Shown here piece after piece: positions 25,491-33,307 of a DNA stretch of 64,000 nucleotides. The stretch is taken from assembly GCA_041395945.1 (NCBI GenBank), contig JAWKZN010000001.1, forward strand, positions 1,240,001 to 1,304,000, in the 5' to 3' direction. The notes beneath the pieces were generated by a model. That model did no database searches and had not been told where the DNA came from. It worked only from the letters and a program-made list of their open reading frames with translations. The stretch is from Pseudomonadales bacterium. GTDB taxonomy: Bacteria; Pseudomonadota; Gammaproteobacteria; Pseudomonadales; Azotimanducaceae. The translations under genes were made by a program, and so were the position numbers. Numbering within the stretch: position 1 is the stretch's first letter; the number at the start of each line of letters is the position of its first letter.

Positions 25491-26861
25491 ATGAGTCTGG
25501 ATCCCCTGCTGGCACTCAGTGCACTGGATGGCCGCTACCGATCGAAGATCGAGCCACTGACCCGGGCATTGAGTGAGTTCGGCCTGCTGCACGCACGGGT
25601 GGAAGTGGAGTGTCGCTGGTTCCAGGCACTCGCGAGTTGTCCGTCGGTCCGGGAACTGCCCGAGCTGGATGTCAGACAACTCGACGCCCTGCGCAAGATC
25701 TACCAGGATTTCAGCCTCGCGGATGCTCGGGCCATAAAGGAGATCGAGGCGAGGACGAACCACGATGTGAAAGCCGTGGAGTATTTTGTCAAAGACCGTG
25801 TCGGCAAGATTGCGGATCTCGCGAATCATATCGAGTTCGTGCACTTCGCCTGCACTTCGGAAGACATCAATAATCTGTCCCACGGTCTGATGCTGCTGCG
25901 CGGACGGGAGATCCTGCTGCCGGTAATGGGTGATCTGATTGAACGTATCGAAAAACTTGCACTGCAGACAGCGGACCTCGCCATGCTGTCCCGCACGCAT
26001 GGTCAGACAGCCTCGCCCACGACTCTGGGCAAGGAGTTGCGTAATGTCAGCGCGCGGTTACGCCGTCAGCTGCAGCAGTTTTCTGCGCTCGAGGTGCTCG
26101 GCAAAATGAATGGTGCGGTGGGCAACTTCAACGCCCATTGTGTGGCTTATCCGGAAACCGACTGGATCGGACTGAGTGAGAAATTCATCTCGGGGCTCGG
26201 GCTGGTGAGTAATCCCTACACCACCCAGATCGAACCCCACGATTACATGGCGGAGTGGTTCCATACCCTGTGCAGATTCAATCAGGTACTGCTGGATTTT
26301 GACCGGGACACCTGGAGCTACATCTCGCTGGACTACTTCACCCAGCGCAAGGTGGAAGGCGAGACCGGCTCCTCCACCATGCCGCACAAGGTAAACCCGA
26401 TCGATTTCGAGAATTCCGAGGGCAACCTCGGAGTGGCCAACGCGCTGCTTGAGCACATGGCGGCCAAACTGCCGGTCTCCCGGTGGCAGCGGGACCTGTC
26501 CGATTCCACCGTATTGCGAAACATCGGCAGTGCGTTCGGTCATTGTCTGCTTGCCTATCAGTCCACCCTGAAGGGGCTGAGTCGTCTGGAGGTGAATGCG
26601 CCCGCGATCAGCGCGGATCTGGCCGAGCGCTGGGAAGTCCTCGCCGAGGCGATCCAGACGGTGATGCGCCGGCAGGGCGGTGCGGAACCCTACGAAAGGC
26701 TGAAGGCGCTGACACGGGGCGAGCATCTGGATGAAGCGCTTTATCGTCAGATTCTGACAGCTCTGGATCTGCCCGCGGAATCGCGTGCGCAGCTCGATGC
26801 CCTGACACCTGCCGGCTATGTGGGTCTGGCAGCACTGCTCACACGCAAGGGATTGAACTGA
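25491..26861 (+). CDS. purB: Adenylosuccinate lyase
   Basis: The 456-residue fumarase-fold enzyme cleaves SAICAR and adenylosuccinate in purine synthesis. The superfamily signature GSSTMPHKVNP is at about residues 292-302, and the catalytic histidine region is SRTHGQTASPTTLGKEL. The opening LDPLLALSALDGRYRSKIEPL is typical of the proteobacterial form. A good ribosome site (GAGGTGAC) precedes the ATG. It is followed after one base by the GNAT gene. Confidence 0.97.
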   Translation: MSLDPLLALSALDGRYRSKIEPLTRALSEFGLLHARVEVECRWFQALASCPSVRELPELDVRQLDALRKIYQDFSLADARAIKEIEARTNHDVKAVEYFVKDRVGKIADLANHIEFVHFACTSEDINNLSHGLMLLRGREILLPVMGDLIERIEKLALQTADLAMLSRTHGQTASPTTLGKELRNVSARLRRQLQQFSALEVLGKMNGAVGNFNAHCVAYPETDWIGLSEKFISGLGLVSNPYTTQIEPHDYMAEWFHTLCRFNQVLLDFDRDTWSYISLDYFTQRKVEGETGSSTMPHKVNPIDFENSEGNLGVANALLEHMAAKLPVSRWQRDLSDSTVLRNIGSAFGHCLLAYQSTLKGLSRLEVNAPAISADLAERWEVLAEAIQTVMRRQGGAEPYERLKALTRGEHLDEALYRQILTALDLPAESRAQLDALTPAGYVGLAALLTRKGLN

Positions 26862-26862
26862 G

Positions 26863-27837
26863 ATGGACGTGCATGTGATTTCCGCCGACTGGTCCAAAGA
26901 TGCCCGGGTTCTGCAGGAGATCCGGGGCAAGGTTTTTATCGAGGAGCAGCAGGTACCCAGGGACCTCGAATGGGACGGTCTCGATGAAGAGGCCCATCAT
27001 TTCCTGGCCATCAACAGCGCCGGTGTGCGGGTTGGCTGTGCGCGGCTGCTCCCCACCGGGCAGATCGGGCGGATGGCGGTCCTCAAGGAGATGCGCGGTC
27101 AGCAGATCGGCAATCGATTGCTGGATGCCTGCATCGAAAAGGCCAGGAGTCTGGGTTTAGATCGTGTGTTTCTGCATGCTCAGGCACAGGCAGAGGACTT
27201 TTACCGGAAAGCGGGATTTCTGCCCTTCGGCGACAGATTCCCCGAGGCAGGTATTGATCATCAGGCGATGGACCTGGCGCTGCCGATTCCGTTTGAACCG
27301 GTCCCCGGTATTGATAAACCGGTGATCCGGGAAGAAGCACCGGACCCGGCGAGTGAAGCCGGTGAGCTGCGGCAGTTTCACGGCGAAAGCGAGTGCGCGG
27401 AGGGGCTGCGGGAAATACTGGACTGGCCACGGCGGACTCTCCGCATCTACAGCCAGTTGCTTGACCATGTGTTGTTCGACCAGCCAGGCGTGGTCGAGGC
27501 GCTGTCCGCGTTTGTCAGAACCGGTCCACCCGCCCGACTGCAGGTGCTGATTCATTCGAACAGTGCCGTCGTCAGCAGAGGGCATCGCCTTGTCGAGCTG
27601 GCCCGGCGAATTGACAGCAAAATCCAGATTCGAACCGTGCCGGTGGAACTGGCAACCGACCGCCATACTGCAGTGGTGTGTGACGACCAGGGTTTTTTCC
27701 TCATGCCGGACGCAGAAAATTACTTAGCCTTTGCCAACCGCTACGATCCGGTACAGGCGCAGCGCCTTGCCGGGCGATTCGACTACCTCTGGGAGCGCAG
27801 TAAGACGGATGCGGAATTGAGAACGCTGCGATTGTGA
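26863..27837 (+). CDS. GNAT acetyltransferase with unrecognised C-terminal domain
   Basis: The 324-residue protein has an N-terminal GNAT domain (about 1-145) like ElaA/YjcF: FIEEQQVPRDLEWDGLDEEAHHF, VGCARLLPTGQIGRMAVLKEMRGQQIGNRLL with the acetyl-CoA loop, and FYRKAGFLPFGD. The C-terminal half (about 165-324) is a separate domain that I associate with DUF7931, with RTLRIYSQLLDHVLFDQPGVVEALSAF and VVCDDQGFFLMPDAENYLAFANRYDP. The second part could be a phospholipase-D-like or regulatory fold, but no HKD motif is seen. Substrate unknown. It is in a tight run with purB and the gene that follows. Confidence 0.8.
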   Translation: MDVHVISADWSKDARVLQEIRGKVFIEEQQVPRDLEWDGLDEEAHHFLAINSAGVRVGCARLLPTGQIGRMAVLKEMRGQQIGNRLLDACIEKARSLGLDRVFLHAQAQAEDFYRKAGFLPFGDRFPEAGIDHQAMDLALPIPFEPVPGIDKPVIREEAPDPASEAGELRQFHGESECAEGLREILDWPRRTLRIYSQLLDHVLFDQPGVVEALSAFVRTGPPARLQVLIHSNSAVVSRGHRLVELARRIDSKIQIRTVPVELATDRHTAVVCDDQGFFLMPDAENYLAFANRYDPVQAQRLAGRFDYLWERSKTDAELRTLRL

Positions 27838-28340
27838 AGCGCGCGTGGCTGACAGCGGCGCTGTGCCTGGGCATTGCTGCGGGAGGCCATACTCACAGCG
27901 GCGACTGGTATCTGGTGGAATTTGCGGCAAACCGTCCAGCCTGTGAGATGCCCGACACAGCGAACGGGCAGGATACCGTCCAGCGGGCGCACACCACAGG
28001 CCAGCGCACGGACCCTATGCCTTCCACCGCACGATGCCGGGAGACAGCTTCCCGGAGATCTGCCCTGGAACTGAAAGACGGCGAGGTGATTGAAATGCCC
28101 GCAACGACGGACATCCCGTCTGCGTGGGTGGCGCTGCGGCAGCTCTGGTTGTATGCGCCTGCCGTCGGCTCCGATGGCTTCAGAATGTCCTTGCAGCGGA
28201 CTCCCGGTGGTGTCCGACTGCAACTTCAGGAAGGTTCTGTCCGCTATCTGGAGACACTCCCCCTCGATACCTGGGTGCGTCTGGATCGGGTGAACGCGAG
28301 GCAGCTGTGGGCCCGTGTCCGCCAATCCCCGGTGCAATGA
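27834..28340 (+). CDS. Hypothetical secreted protein
   Basis: The 168-residue protein starts at a GTG overlapping the GNAT stop by four bases. A signal peptide is evident (basic start, hydrophobic stretch to about residue 17). The mature part has two cysteines in the first half, near residues 37 and 68, and a C-terminal stretch WLYAPAVGSDGFRMSLQRT followed by LPLDTWVRLDRVNARQLW. I do not recognise the family. Translational coupling to the acetyltransferase suggests joint expression only. Confidence 0.6.
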   Translation: MKRAWLTAALCLGIAAGGHTHSGDWYLVEFAANRPACEMPDTANGQDTVQRAHTTGQRTDPMPSTARCRETASRRSALELKDGEVIEMPATTDIPSAWVALRQLWLYAPAVGSDGFRMSLQRTPGGVRLQLQEGSVRYLETLPLDTWVRLDRVNARQLWARVRQSPVQ

Positions 28341-28385
28341 CTGCGCAGGGACATCCCACAGGTCGGATCTGCAAGGCTTGTGCGA

Positions 28386-28988
28386 TCAGTTCCGGCGCGC
28401 CTGATCGAGCAGTTGCTGAAGTTCTCCGTAGGACTCCGCTGCCTGGTACTGCGGAAATTCACTGCGGACGTTGGCCGGTGCGCGATAGAAAAATCCCGCA
28501 TCCGCTTCGTCCAGCATGGAGACGTCGTTGTAGGAATCGCCGGCGGCGAATACCCGATACCGCAGCGACCGGAATGCCTGCACCGAGCAGCGTTTCGGAT
28601 CGGGCTGGCGGATGCGGTAGCCGACGATGCGGTCCTTCTCCACATCCAGTTGATGACACAACAGGGTCGGATGGCCAAGTTTTGCCATCAGCGGCATCGC
28701 GAACTGATAGAAGGTGTCCGAGATGATGACAACCTGAAAAAACTGCCGCGCCCAGTTCAGAAAGTCGTTGGCTCCCGGAAGCGGCTCCACTTCGTCGATG
28801 ACTTCCTGGATCAGAGACAGGGAAAGGTCCCGTTCACGCAGCACGCCGAGGCGCAGGTTCATGAGATCGTCGTAAACGGGTATATCCCGGGTGGTCTTGT
28901 TGAGCTCCTCGATCCCCGTCCGGCCTGCTACGGCCTGCCAGATTTCCGGAATCAGAACACCTTCTAGATCGAGACAGAGTACGTCCAA
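28386..28988 (-). CDS. thrH: Phosphoserine phosphatase / homoserine phosphotransferase ThrH
   Basis: The 200-residue HAD-family enzyme resembles ThrH of Pseudomonas, which dephosphorylates phosphoserine and can pass the phosphate to homoserine. The nucleophile motif is CLDLEGVLIPEIW near the N-terminus, motif II is VIISDTFYQFA, and the acidic motif is AAGDSYNDVSMLDEA. Length (about 200) fits. It is near cysB, as in pseudomonads; serine is the substrate for cysteine synthesis. Confidence 0.9.
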   Translation of the reverse strand: MDVLCLDLEGVLIPEIWQAVAGRTGIEELNKTTRDIPVYDDLMNLRLGVLRERDLSLSLIQEVIDEVEPLPGANDFLNWARQFFQVVIISDTFYQFAMPLMAKLGHPTLLCHQLDVEKDRIVGYRIRQPDPKRCSVQAFRSLRYRVFAAGDSYNDVSMLDEADAGFFYRAPANVRSEFPQYQAAESYGELQQLLDQARRN

Positions 28989-29082
28989 GACAATGGCCCT
29001 CCTTTGGGCATGAAGAGATCAGCGTTTGGCGGGAGGCAGTGAGGCTTCTGTTGATTGGATCTTTTCTTCCGAATGGGTTTAT

Positions 29083-29100
29083 CCGGATCTGTCTATCCGG
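29083..29100 (-). terminator. Inverted repeat after cysB
   Basis: CCGGAT (29083-29088) and ATCCGG (29095-29100) form a perfect 6-bp stem with a 6-base loop, 3 bases past the cysB stop. There is no T-run, so a terminator role is uncertain. Confidence 0.3.
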
Positions 29101-29103
29101 GTC

Positions 29104-30090
29104 TCATCGAACCGGCAGTTCTGTCTGCTCGAAGAGGGCCTCACGATCGGTGCGCGTCGCACAGGCAACGGCGGCGTCCACTGTATCCTGATCAAGATGG
29201 GGAGCGAACCACCCGATGAAGTCGTACATGTAACGACGCAGGAAGGTGCCTTTCCGAAAGCCGATGTGTGTAACGCTGGAGCCGAACAGGTGCGAACCAT
29301 CCAGAGCCACGAGATCACCGTCGATTGCAGGATCCAGGGCCATGCCGGCAATGATGCCTACCCCCAGACCCAGGCGGACGTAGGTCTTGATCACGTCCGT
29401 ATCCGTGGCGGTGAACACCACGTTGGGGACCATACCGGATGCGGAGAACGCTTCGTCGAGTCTCGAGCGGCCGGTGAAGCCGAACACATAAGTCACAATC
29501 GGATGAGCGGCGACATCGGCAATGGTCAGACCGCCGGTTTTCTTCGCCGTCTCCTCGAGCGGATGTCCTTTCGGTACTACAACAGACCGGTTCCAGCGAT
29601 AACAGGGCATCATTACCAGGTCATTGAAGAGATCCAGACCCTCGGTGGCGATCGCGAAATCGGCACCACCCGTGGCCGCGAGTTCGGCAATCTGCGTCGG
29701 ACTGCCCTGATTCATATGCAGGCTCACATCAGGATAAGCCTTGCGGAATTCCCGGATGATGGAGGGCAGCGCATAGCGAGCCTGGGTATGGGTGGTAGCA
29801 AGGGTCAGACTGCCCTGCTTTTCGTTGCTGTATTCCTGAGCGATCTGCTTGATGGTTTCCGCCTGGCGGAGAATTTCACCCGCCATGCGGATGATGGTCT
29901 CTCCCACCGGGGTAACATGGGTCAGGTGCTTGCCACTGCGTGCAAAGACTTCAACGCCGAGTTCGTCTTCCAGCAGTCGGATCTGCTTGCTGATCCCCGG
30001 CTGGGAGGTGAACAGGCTCTGAGCAGTCGCGGACACGTTCAGATCATGGTGGGCGACTTCCCAGATGTAACGCAGCTGCTGCAGCTTCAT
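29104..30090 (-). CDS. cysB: LysR-family regulator CysB
   Basis: The 328-residue activator of sulfur assimilation genes senses acetylserine. The winged HTH (about residues 19-38) begins MKLQQLRYIWEVAHHDLNVSATAQ and has SQPGISKQIRLLEDELG. The effector domain shows TTHTQARYALP and the CysB-specific VYVFGF-type stretch (here VTYVFGFTGRS). Length is standard. It lies near thrH and in the same window as cysG, tus and moa genes, though not in one operon. Confidence 0.93.
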   Translation of the reverse strand: MKLQQLRYIWEVAHHDLNVSATAQSLFTSQPGISKQIRLLEDELGVEVFARSGKHLTHVTPVGETIIRMAGEILRQAETIKQIAQEYSNEKQGSLTLATTHTQARYALPSIIREFRKAYPDVSLHMNQGSPTQIAELAATGGADFAIATEGLDLFNDLVMMPCYRWNRSVVVPKGHPLEETAKKTGGLTIADVAAHPIVTYVFGFTGRSRLDEAFSASGMVPNVVFTATDTDVIKTYVRLGLGVGIIAGMALDPAIDGDLVALDGSHLFGSSVTHIGFRKGTFLRRYMYDFIGWFAPHLDQDTVDAAVACATRTDREALFEQTELPVR

Positions 30091-30129
30091 GTTGCCATAA
30101 GCGCTATAAAAAACGCTTTTAGTATAACT

Positions 30130-31023
30130 TCAGCCACTGTTGTTCACCACGCCGTGCGGGACGTGGCCAGCCGTCACATGACCACTCGCCCGTTCGCAGT
30201 GCTGGGTCTGATCGTCGAAAAATACATCTGCACCGAAGGCTTTGAGAAATTCGGTCTTCTCCATGCCGCCGAGAAACAGGGATTCGTCCAGCCGTATGTC
30301 CCAGGCTCGCAGCGTGCGGATGACCCGCTCATGTGCGGGTGCACCGCGTGCTGTGACCAGTGCGGTTCGGATCGGGCAGGCATCCTCGGTGAACTCCTTC
30401 TGCAGATTCTGCAGGGCTGCGAGAAATCCCTTGAAGGGTCCACCCTCGAGCGGACTGGCCGCGGCGGCAGCTTCCTTGCGGGTGAAGGCTGCGAGCCCTT
30501 CCGCCTGAAAGACCTGCTCTGCTTCGTCTGAAAAGAGCACCGAATCTCCGTCGAAGGCCAGCCGCAATTCGTCGCCGGTACTGGTCGCGGGACTGCCCCC
30601 CCGACCCAGCAGGGTGGCCGCCGCAACGCCGTGTTCCAGGGCATGGCTGACATCTTCTGCCTGGGTCGAGAGAAACAGACTGCAGCCGAATGCGCGGATG
30701 TAGCGGTAAGGGCTCTGCCCGCCACAGAAAGCGGCACGGGTGATGTCCAGTTCATAGGCCTTGATGGAATTGAAAATGCGCAGACCGGTGTCGGCCGAGT
30801 TACGGGAGAGGAGGATCACATCGACCCGGTGCTTGCCGAGCAGTTTGTTGATATTGAGCAGCTTCTGCACAAAAACAAAAGCCTCGCCCCGCTCCAGTAC
30901 CTGGTCTTCCTGGGCGATCTGATAGTGGCGGTAGGCCTCGAGTCCCTGCTCTTCGTAGACCCGGTTGCTCTCCGCCAGATCAAACAGAGCCTGGGAACTG
31001 ATGGCGACTGTGAGGGGAATCAC
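30130..31023 (-). CDS. 5'-nucleotidase (PF06189 family)
   Basis: The 297-residue protein matches the cytosolic 5'-nucleotidase family: LTVAISSQALFDL, RVDVILLSRNSADTGLRIFNSI, AFCGGQSPYRYI and LAFDGDSVLFSDEAEQVFQ, then ALVTARGAPAHERVIRTLRAWDI and VFFDDQTQHCERA. It likely dephosphorylates nucleoside monophosphates. The start is GTG at 31023 without a clear ribosome site. It precedes cysB by 40 bases on the same strand. The DUF465 gene starts 241 bases upstream. Confidence 0.85.
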   Translation of the reverse strand: MIPLTVAISSQALFDLAESNRVYEEQGLEAYRHYQIAQEDQVLERGEAFVFVQKLLNINKLLGKHRVDVILLSRNSADTGLRIFNSIKAYELDITRAAFCGGQSPYRYIRAFGCSLFLSTQAEDVSHALEHGVAAATLLGRGGSPATSTGDELRLAFDGDSVLFSDEAEQVFQAEGLAAFTRKEAAAAASPLEGGPFKGFLAALQNLQKEFTEDACPIRTALVTARGAPAHERVIRTLRAWDIRLDESLFLGGMEKTEFLKAFGADVFFDDQTQHCERASGHVTAGHVPHGVVNNSG

Positions 31024-31033
31024 AACCGCACGC

Positions 31034-31264
31034 TCACGCGTCGAGATCTGGGATCAGTTCGCTCTCGAGACGGGCGATCATATCCTTGAGCTTCAGTTTG
31101 CGTTTCTTGAGACGCTGGATCCGCATGTTGTCCGGGTGCCGGGCCTCAACCAGGTGGCCGATCACTTCGTCCAGATCGCGATGTTCCAATCTCAGTTCCT
31201 CAAGCCAGCGCTCGATTTCGGCGTTGTCCACCGCCCTACCTGTACTGCTGTTCCGTGGCATCAT
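31034..31264 (-). CDS. DUF465 (YdcH-like) small protein
   Basis: The 76-residue coiled-coil protein has the DUF465 pattern in EIERWLEELRLEHRDLDEVIGHL, HPDNMRIQRLKKRKLKLKDMIARLE. The function of the family is unknown. The ATG at 31264 (or the adjacent ATG at 31261) has AGGA 6-7 bases ahead. The frame stays open for another 100 codons upstream, but that part lies antisense to the DnaJ gene and has no similarity. Confidence 0.82.
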   Translation of the reverse strand: MMPRNSSTGRAVDNAEIERWLEELRLEHRDLDEVIGHLVEARHPDNMRIQRLKKRKLKLKDMIARLESELIPDLDA

Positions 31265-31361
31265 AAGCCGTCCTGAAAGCGGTTCAAAGGCCGATTGTGG
31301 CAATTGTCGAGCAGCCCACTGAGCAGACTCCGTTGCGCCGGGTGCGGCATCGAGCGTACCA

Positions 31362-31847
31362 ATGCTGATTGCCCTGGCGGGTCTCATGGCTGCGGTGGCC
31401 TTTGTTGTGCTTGTCCGGCTGTTGTGGCTCTCGGCGCGTCCTGCCCGCTCCACCACGATGATCACTGCTGCGGCTGCTGTCCTGGTTATCGGGCTGGCGA
31501 TCCTGGCAGCTACCGGTCGTCTGCACTGGATCGTGGCGGTCGGAGCAGCCCTCCTCCCCTTCCTCAAACGCGCGATCTCTCTCCTGCGCTATCTGCCCTG
31601 GATCAAAGGGGCCTTTGGTGCCTATCAGCAGACTCGTGGAAACTCCAACACCGGCACAGCGAATGGAGACCTGTCTGTCGAAGACGCCTGCCGGATTCTG
31701 GGTCTGGGTTCCCACCCGACCCGTGATGAAGTGATTGCCGCCCATCGCAGCCTCATGCAGAAGCTGCACCCGGATCGGGGAGGATCGACGTACCTCGCGC
31801 AGCAGCTCAACGACGCCAAGCGGGTTCTGCTCAAGCACATCGGGTAA
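31362..31847 (+). CDS. Membrane-anchored DnaJ-domain protein
   Basis: The 161-residue protein has two hydrophobic segments (about 1-20 and 33-50) and possibly a third at 56-70, then a C-terminal J domain of about 60 residues with LSVEDACRILGLG, AAHRSLMQKLHPDRGGS (HPD motif) and AQQLNDAKRVLL. The arrangement resembles Tim14/Pam18-like bacterial J proteins. It should recruit DnaK to the inner membrane. It is divergent from the DUF465 gene. Confidence 0.85.
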   Translation: MLIALAGLMAAVAFVVLVRLLWLSARPARSTTMITAAAAVLVIGLAILAATGRLHWIVAVGAALLPFLKRAISLLRYLPWIKGAFGAYQQTRGNSNTGTANGDLSVEDACRILGLGSHPTRDEVIAAHRSLMQKLHPDRGGSTYLAQQLNDAKRVLLKHIG

Positions 31848-31955
31848 GGCATCCAGGTCCCCAGCCGGTCATTCCCGCACAGCGGAGTTCCTGTGGAAAT
31901 GTAAGTGCAGGGTGAGCTGTGCTCTGGTTCACAGTGAGGGCCGGAATGCTCGATT

Positions 31956-32354
31956 ATGCTCCCCTCCATGGCCACCCCACCTGCTGACAGCGAGCGTCGA
32001 TCCCACCCGCGTTACGCGGCGGGTTCGATCAAGGTGTCGCTGCGACCCCGGGGTGCGCTGTCAAAATTTTCCGCTGAACTGCTGGATTTCAATCGACACG
32101 GTCTGGCTGTGCGCTTTGATCGACCGATGCCGAAAGACAAGCTCGTGTTCCTGAGTCTGCACTGCGCTGATCTGCATCTGGATCAGGTTGTGGGTGTGAT
32201 CCACAACTGTTTCGCACAGGAAGACGGATACCGCTGCGGCATCCGATTCAGGACGCAGTCCGCGCTGCAGTTTGATCGGGAACAGGTCGAGTCCGCGCTA
32301 CTTGATTTCGAATCGTTGCTTACCGATTTCAGGAAGATAGCCGCGCAGGGCTAG
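31956..32354 (+). CDS. PilZ-domain protein
   Basis: The protein of up to 132 residues is a single PilZ domain, the usual c-di-GMP receptor fold. The arginine motif is RRSHPRY near residue 15. The second motif is DFNRHG, where the usual Ser of DxSxxG is replaced by Asn; binding may therefore be weakened. The ATG at 31956 is used; a second ATG is four codons on. It converges with the TerB-like gene. Confidence 0.8.
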   Translation: MLPSMATPPADSERRSHPRYAAGSIKVSLRPRGALSKFSAELLDFNRHGLAVRFDRPMPKDKLVFLSLHCADLHLDQVVGVIHNCFAQEDGYRCGIRFRTQSALQFDREQVESALLDFESLLTDFRKIAAQG

Positions 32355-32369
32355 CGCCTGCTCCGACCT

Positions 32370-32765
32370 CTAGGGGCCCATCAGCGCCCGTGCTTCCTCT
32401 TCGAGGGCCAGGTGGCGTCTTACCCAGTTATCGAGAAGCATGAACTCGGCATCGGGGATGTGAAACGCCCGACTGATCTCCCGGAGCACACACTCTTCTT
32501 CGATTTCGAAAGCACCGTCGGCATAACTCAGGCGAAGCAGGTTCAGCAGAGCCACGATCCTGGATCTGCGCGAACTGAACACGTCCTCGATACCGGACAG
32601 TTCCAGATACTCGGCTTCCCGGGACGGATGCAGATCCATCTCCCGTTTGAAGTCATCGAGCATGCCTTCTTCGTTCGGGTCGAGCAGACCATCGGAGACA
32701 ATGACGTTGTGCGCGAGGCCCAGCAATGCCTGGCGCTGAGCGACCGACAGGGTTGAGAGCCACAT
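32370..32765 (-). CDS. TerB-family protein
   Basis: The 131-residue helical protein matches the TerB/DjlA-N fold: ALLGLAHNVIVSDGLLDPNEEGML, then LLNLLRLSYADGAFEIEEECVLREISRAFHI with the acidic residues typical of the family. Function is uncertain; relatives are linked to metal ion sensing or membrane stress. It begins 18 bases after the stop of a 36-codon membrane peptide gene, and the two probably form an operon. Confidence 0.8.
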   Translation of the reverse strand: MWLSTLSVAQRQALLGLAHNVIVSDGLLDPNEEGMLDDFKREMDLHPSREAEYLELSGIEDVFSSRRSRIVALLNLLRLSYADGAFEIEEECVLREISRAFHIPDAEFMLLDNWVRRHLALEEEARALMGP

Positions 32766-32783
32766 GGCGCAGCCAGCCAGAGA

Positions 32784-32894
32784 TCAGCTGAGAGCGAGGG
32801 AGGCGAGCATGATGATGATCGACAGCCAGCCCCAGCCGATGAAGGCCTTCATTACCAGGCTCTGTTCAAAAAAGTCCTCGATCAGATACCACAT
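32784..32894 (-). CDS. Small single-span membrane protein, 36 residues
   Basis: A 36-codon frame begins MWYLIEDFFEQSLVMKAF and continues with a hydrophobic stretch of about 20 residues rich in Trp, Ile, Leu and Ala, ending in a stop. It is short enough to be missed by most callers. A GGA lies 8-10 bases ahead of the ATG. It shares strand and spacing with the TerB gene. I do not recognise a family. The regular transmembrane pattern on this strand, and its absence on the other, support coding. Confidence 0.55.
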   Translation of the reverse strand: MWYLIEDFFEQSLVMKAFIGWGWLSIIIMLASLALS

Positions 32895-33069
32895 CTGTCA
32901 GTTCCAATCCTGTCATTGCGAAGTCGGGATTCTATGCCAAATATCTCTTCATGTGGGTAGTTAAAGGTCACCGGGTGCGCGGGCGCACAGCTCGGGTGAG
33001 CGGCACGGAACTGTGAAGATGGGTGCACCCTCCCCTCAGGGTCGACGATCTCCAGGGGATGCGCCGATG

Positions 33070-33097
33070 TTGCTTTCTCCTCTGGTGCCGGTAAGAT
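33070..33097 (+). promoter_or_regulatory. Possible promoter of the DAHP synthase leader
   Basis: TTGCTT (33070-33075) and TAAGAT (33092-33097) are 16 bases apart. A start near 33104 would give about 19 bases before the leader ATG at 33123. The hexamers match consensus only moderately. Confidence 0.4.
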
Positions 33098-33122
33098 CGG
33101 CCAGATGCGAATAGCCGATCAC

Positions 33123-33188
33123 ATGTCCACGCAGCACCTGCCCACCCCCGCCACCGGGTGGTGCAGCTATTACTTTTTTATCCGTTAG
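33123..33188 (+). CDS. Leader peptide rich in aromatic residues (attenuator)
   Basis: The 21-codon frame reads M-S-T-Q-H-L-P-T-P-A-T-G-W-C-S-Y-Y-F-F-I-R and stops at 33188. One Trp, two Tyr and two Phe codons lie within seven codons, upstream of a set of alternative hairpins, a terminator and a DAHP synthase gene, as expected for an attenuation leader sensing aromatic aminoacyl-tRNA. An in-frame ATG at 33105 could extend it to 27 codons. The ribosome-binding site is weak. Confidence 0.7.
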   Translation: MSTQHLPTPATGWCSYYFFIR

Positions 33189-33190
33189 CC

Positions 33191-33269
33191 CTGTCTTCGA
33201 ATAATCGAAGGCAGAGCAGGCTGCCTTCGACGAGAACCCCGTCAGGTAGCCCCGGCGGGGTTTTTTTTT
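33191..33269 (+). promoter_or_regulatory. Transcription attenuator of DAHP synthase gene
   Basis: Strand 1 CTGTCTTCGA (33191-33200) and strand 3 CTGCCTTCGA (33221-33230) are near copies, and both pair with strand 2 TCGAAGGCAG (33205-33214). Strand 3 and the following GACG can also pair with CGTCAGGTAG (33240-33249), which takes up bases of the terminator's 5' arm. The terminator is AACCCCG (33235-33241) with CGGGGTT (33256-33262), followed by a run of nine Ts (33261-33269). Ribosome stalling at the Tyr/Phe codons would leave strand 1 free to pair with 2 and so permit readthrough; reaching the stop would mask strand 1 and favour termination. The pairing was done by eye. Confidence 0.65.
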
Positions 33270-33307
33270 GGATGGTGGTCTGAATCTGCGGTGAATGGAG
33301 CCTGAAA

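Noticed and set aside
29026..30531. 501-codon plus-strand frame opposite cysB and the 5'-nucleotidase gene
   Set aside because: Antisense shadow of two well-supported genes in GC-rich sequence, with no recognised domain.
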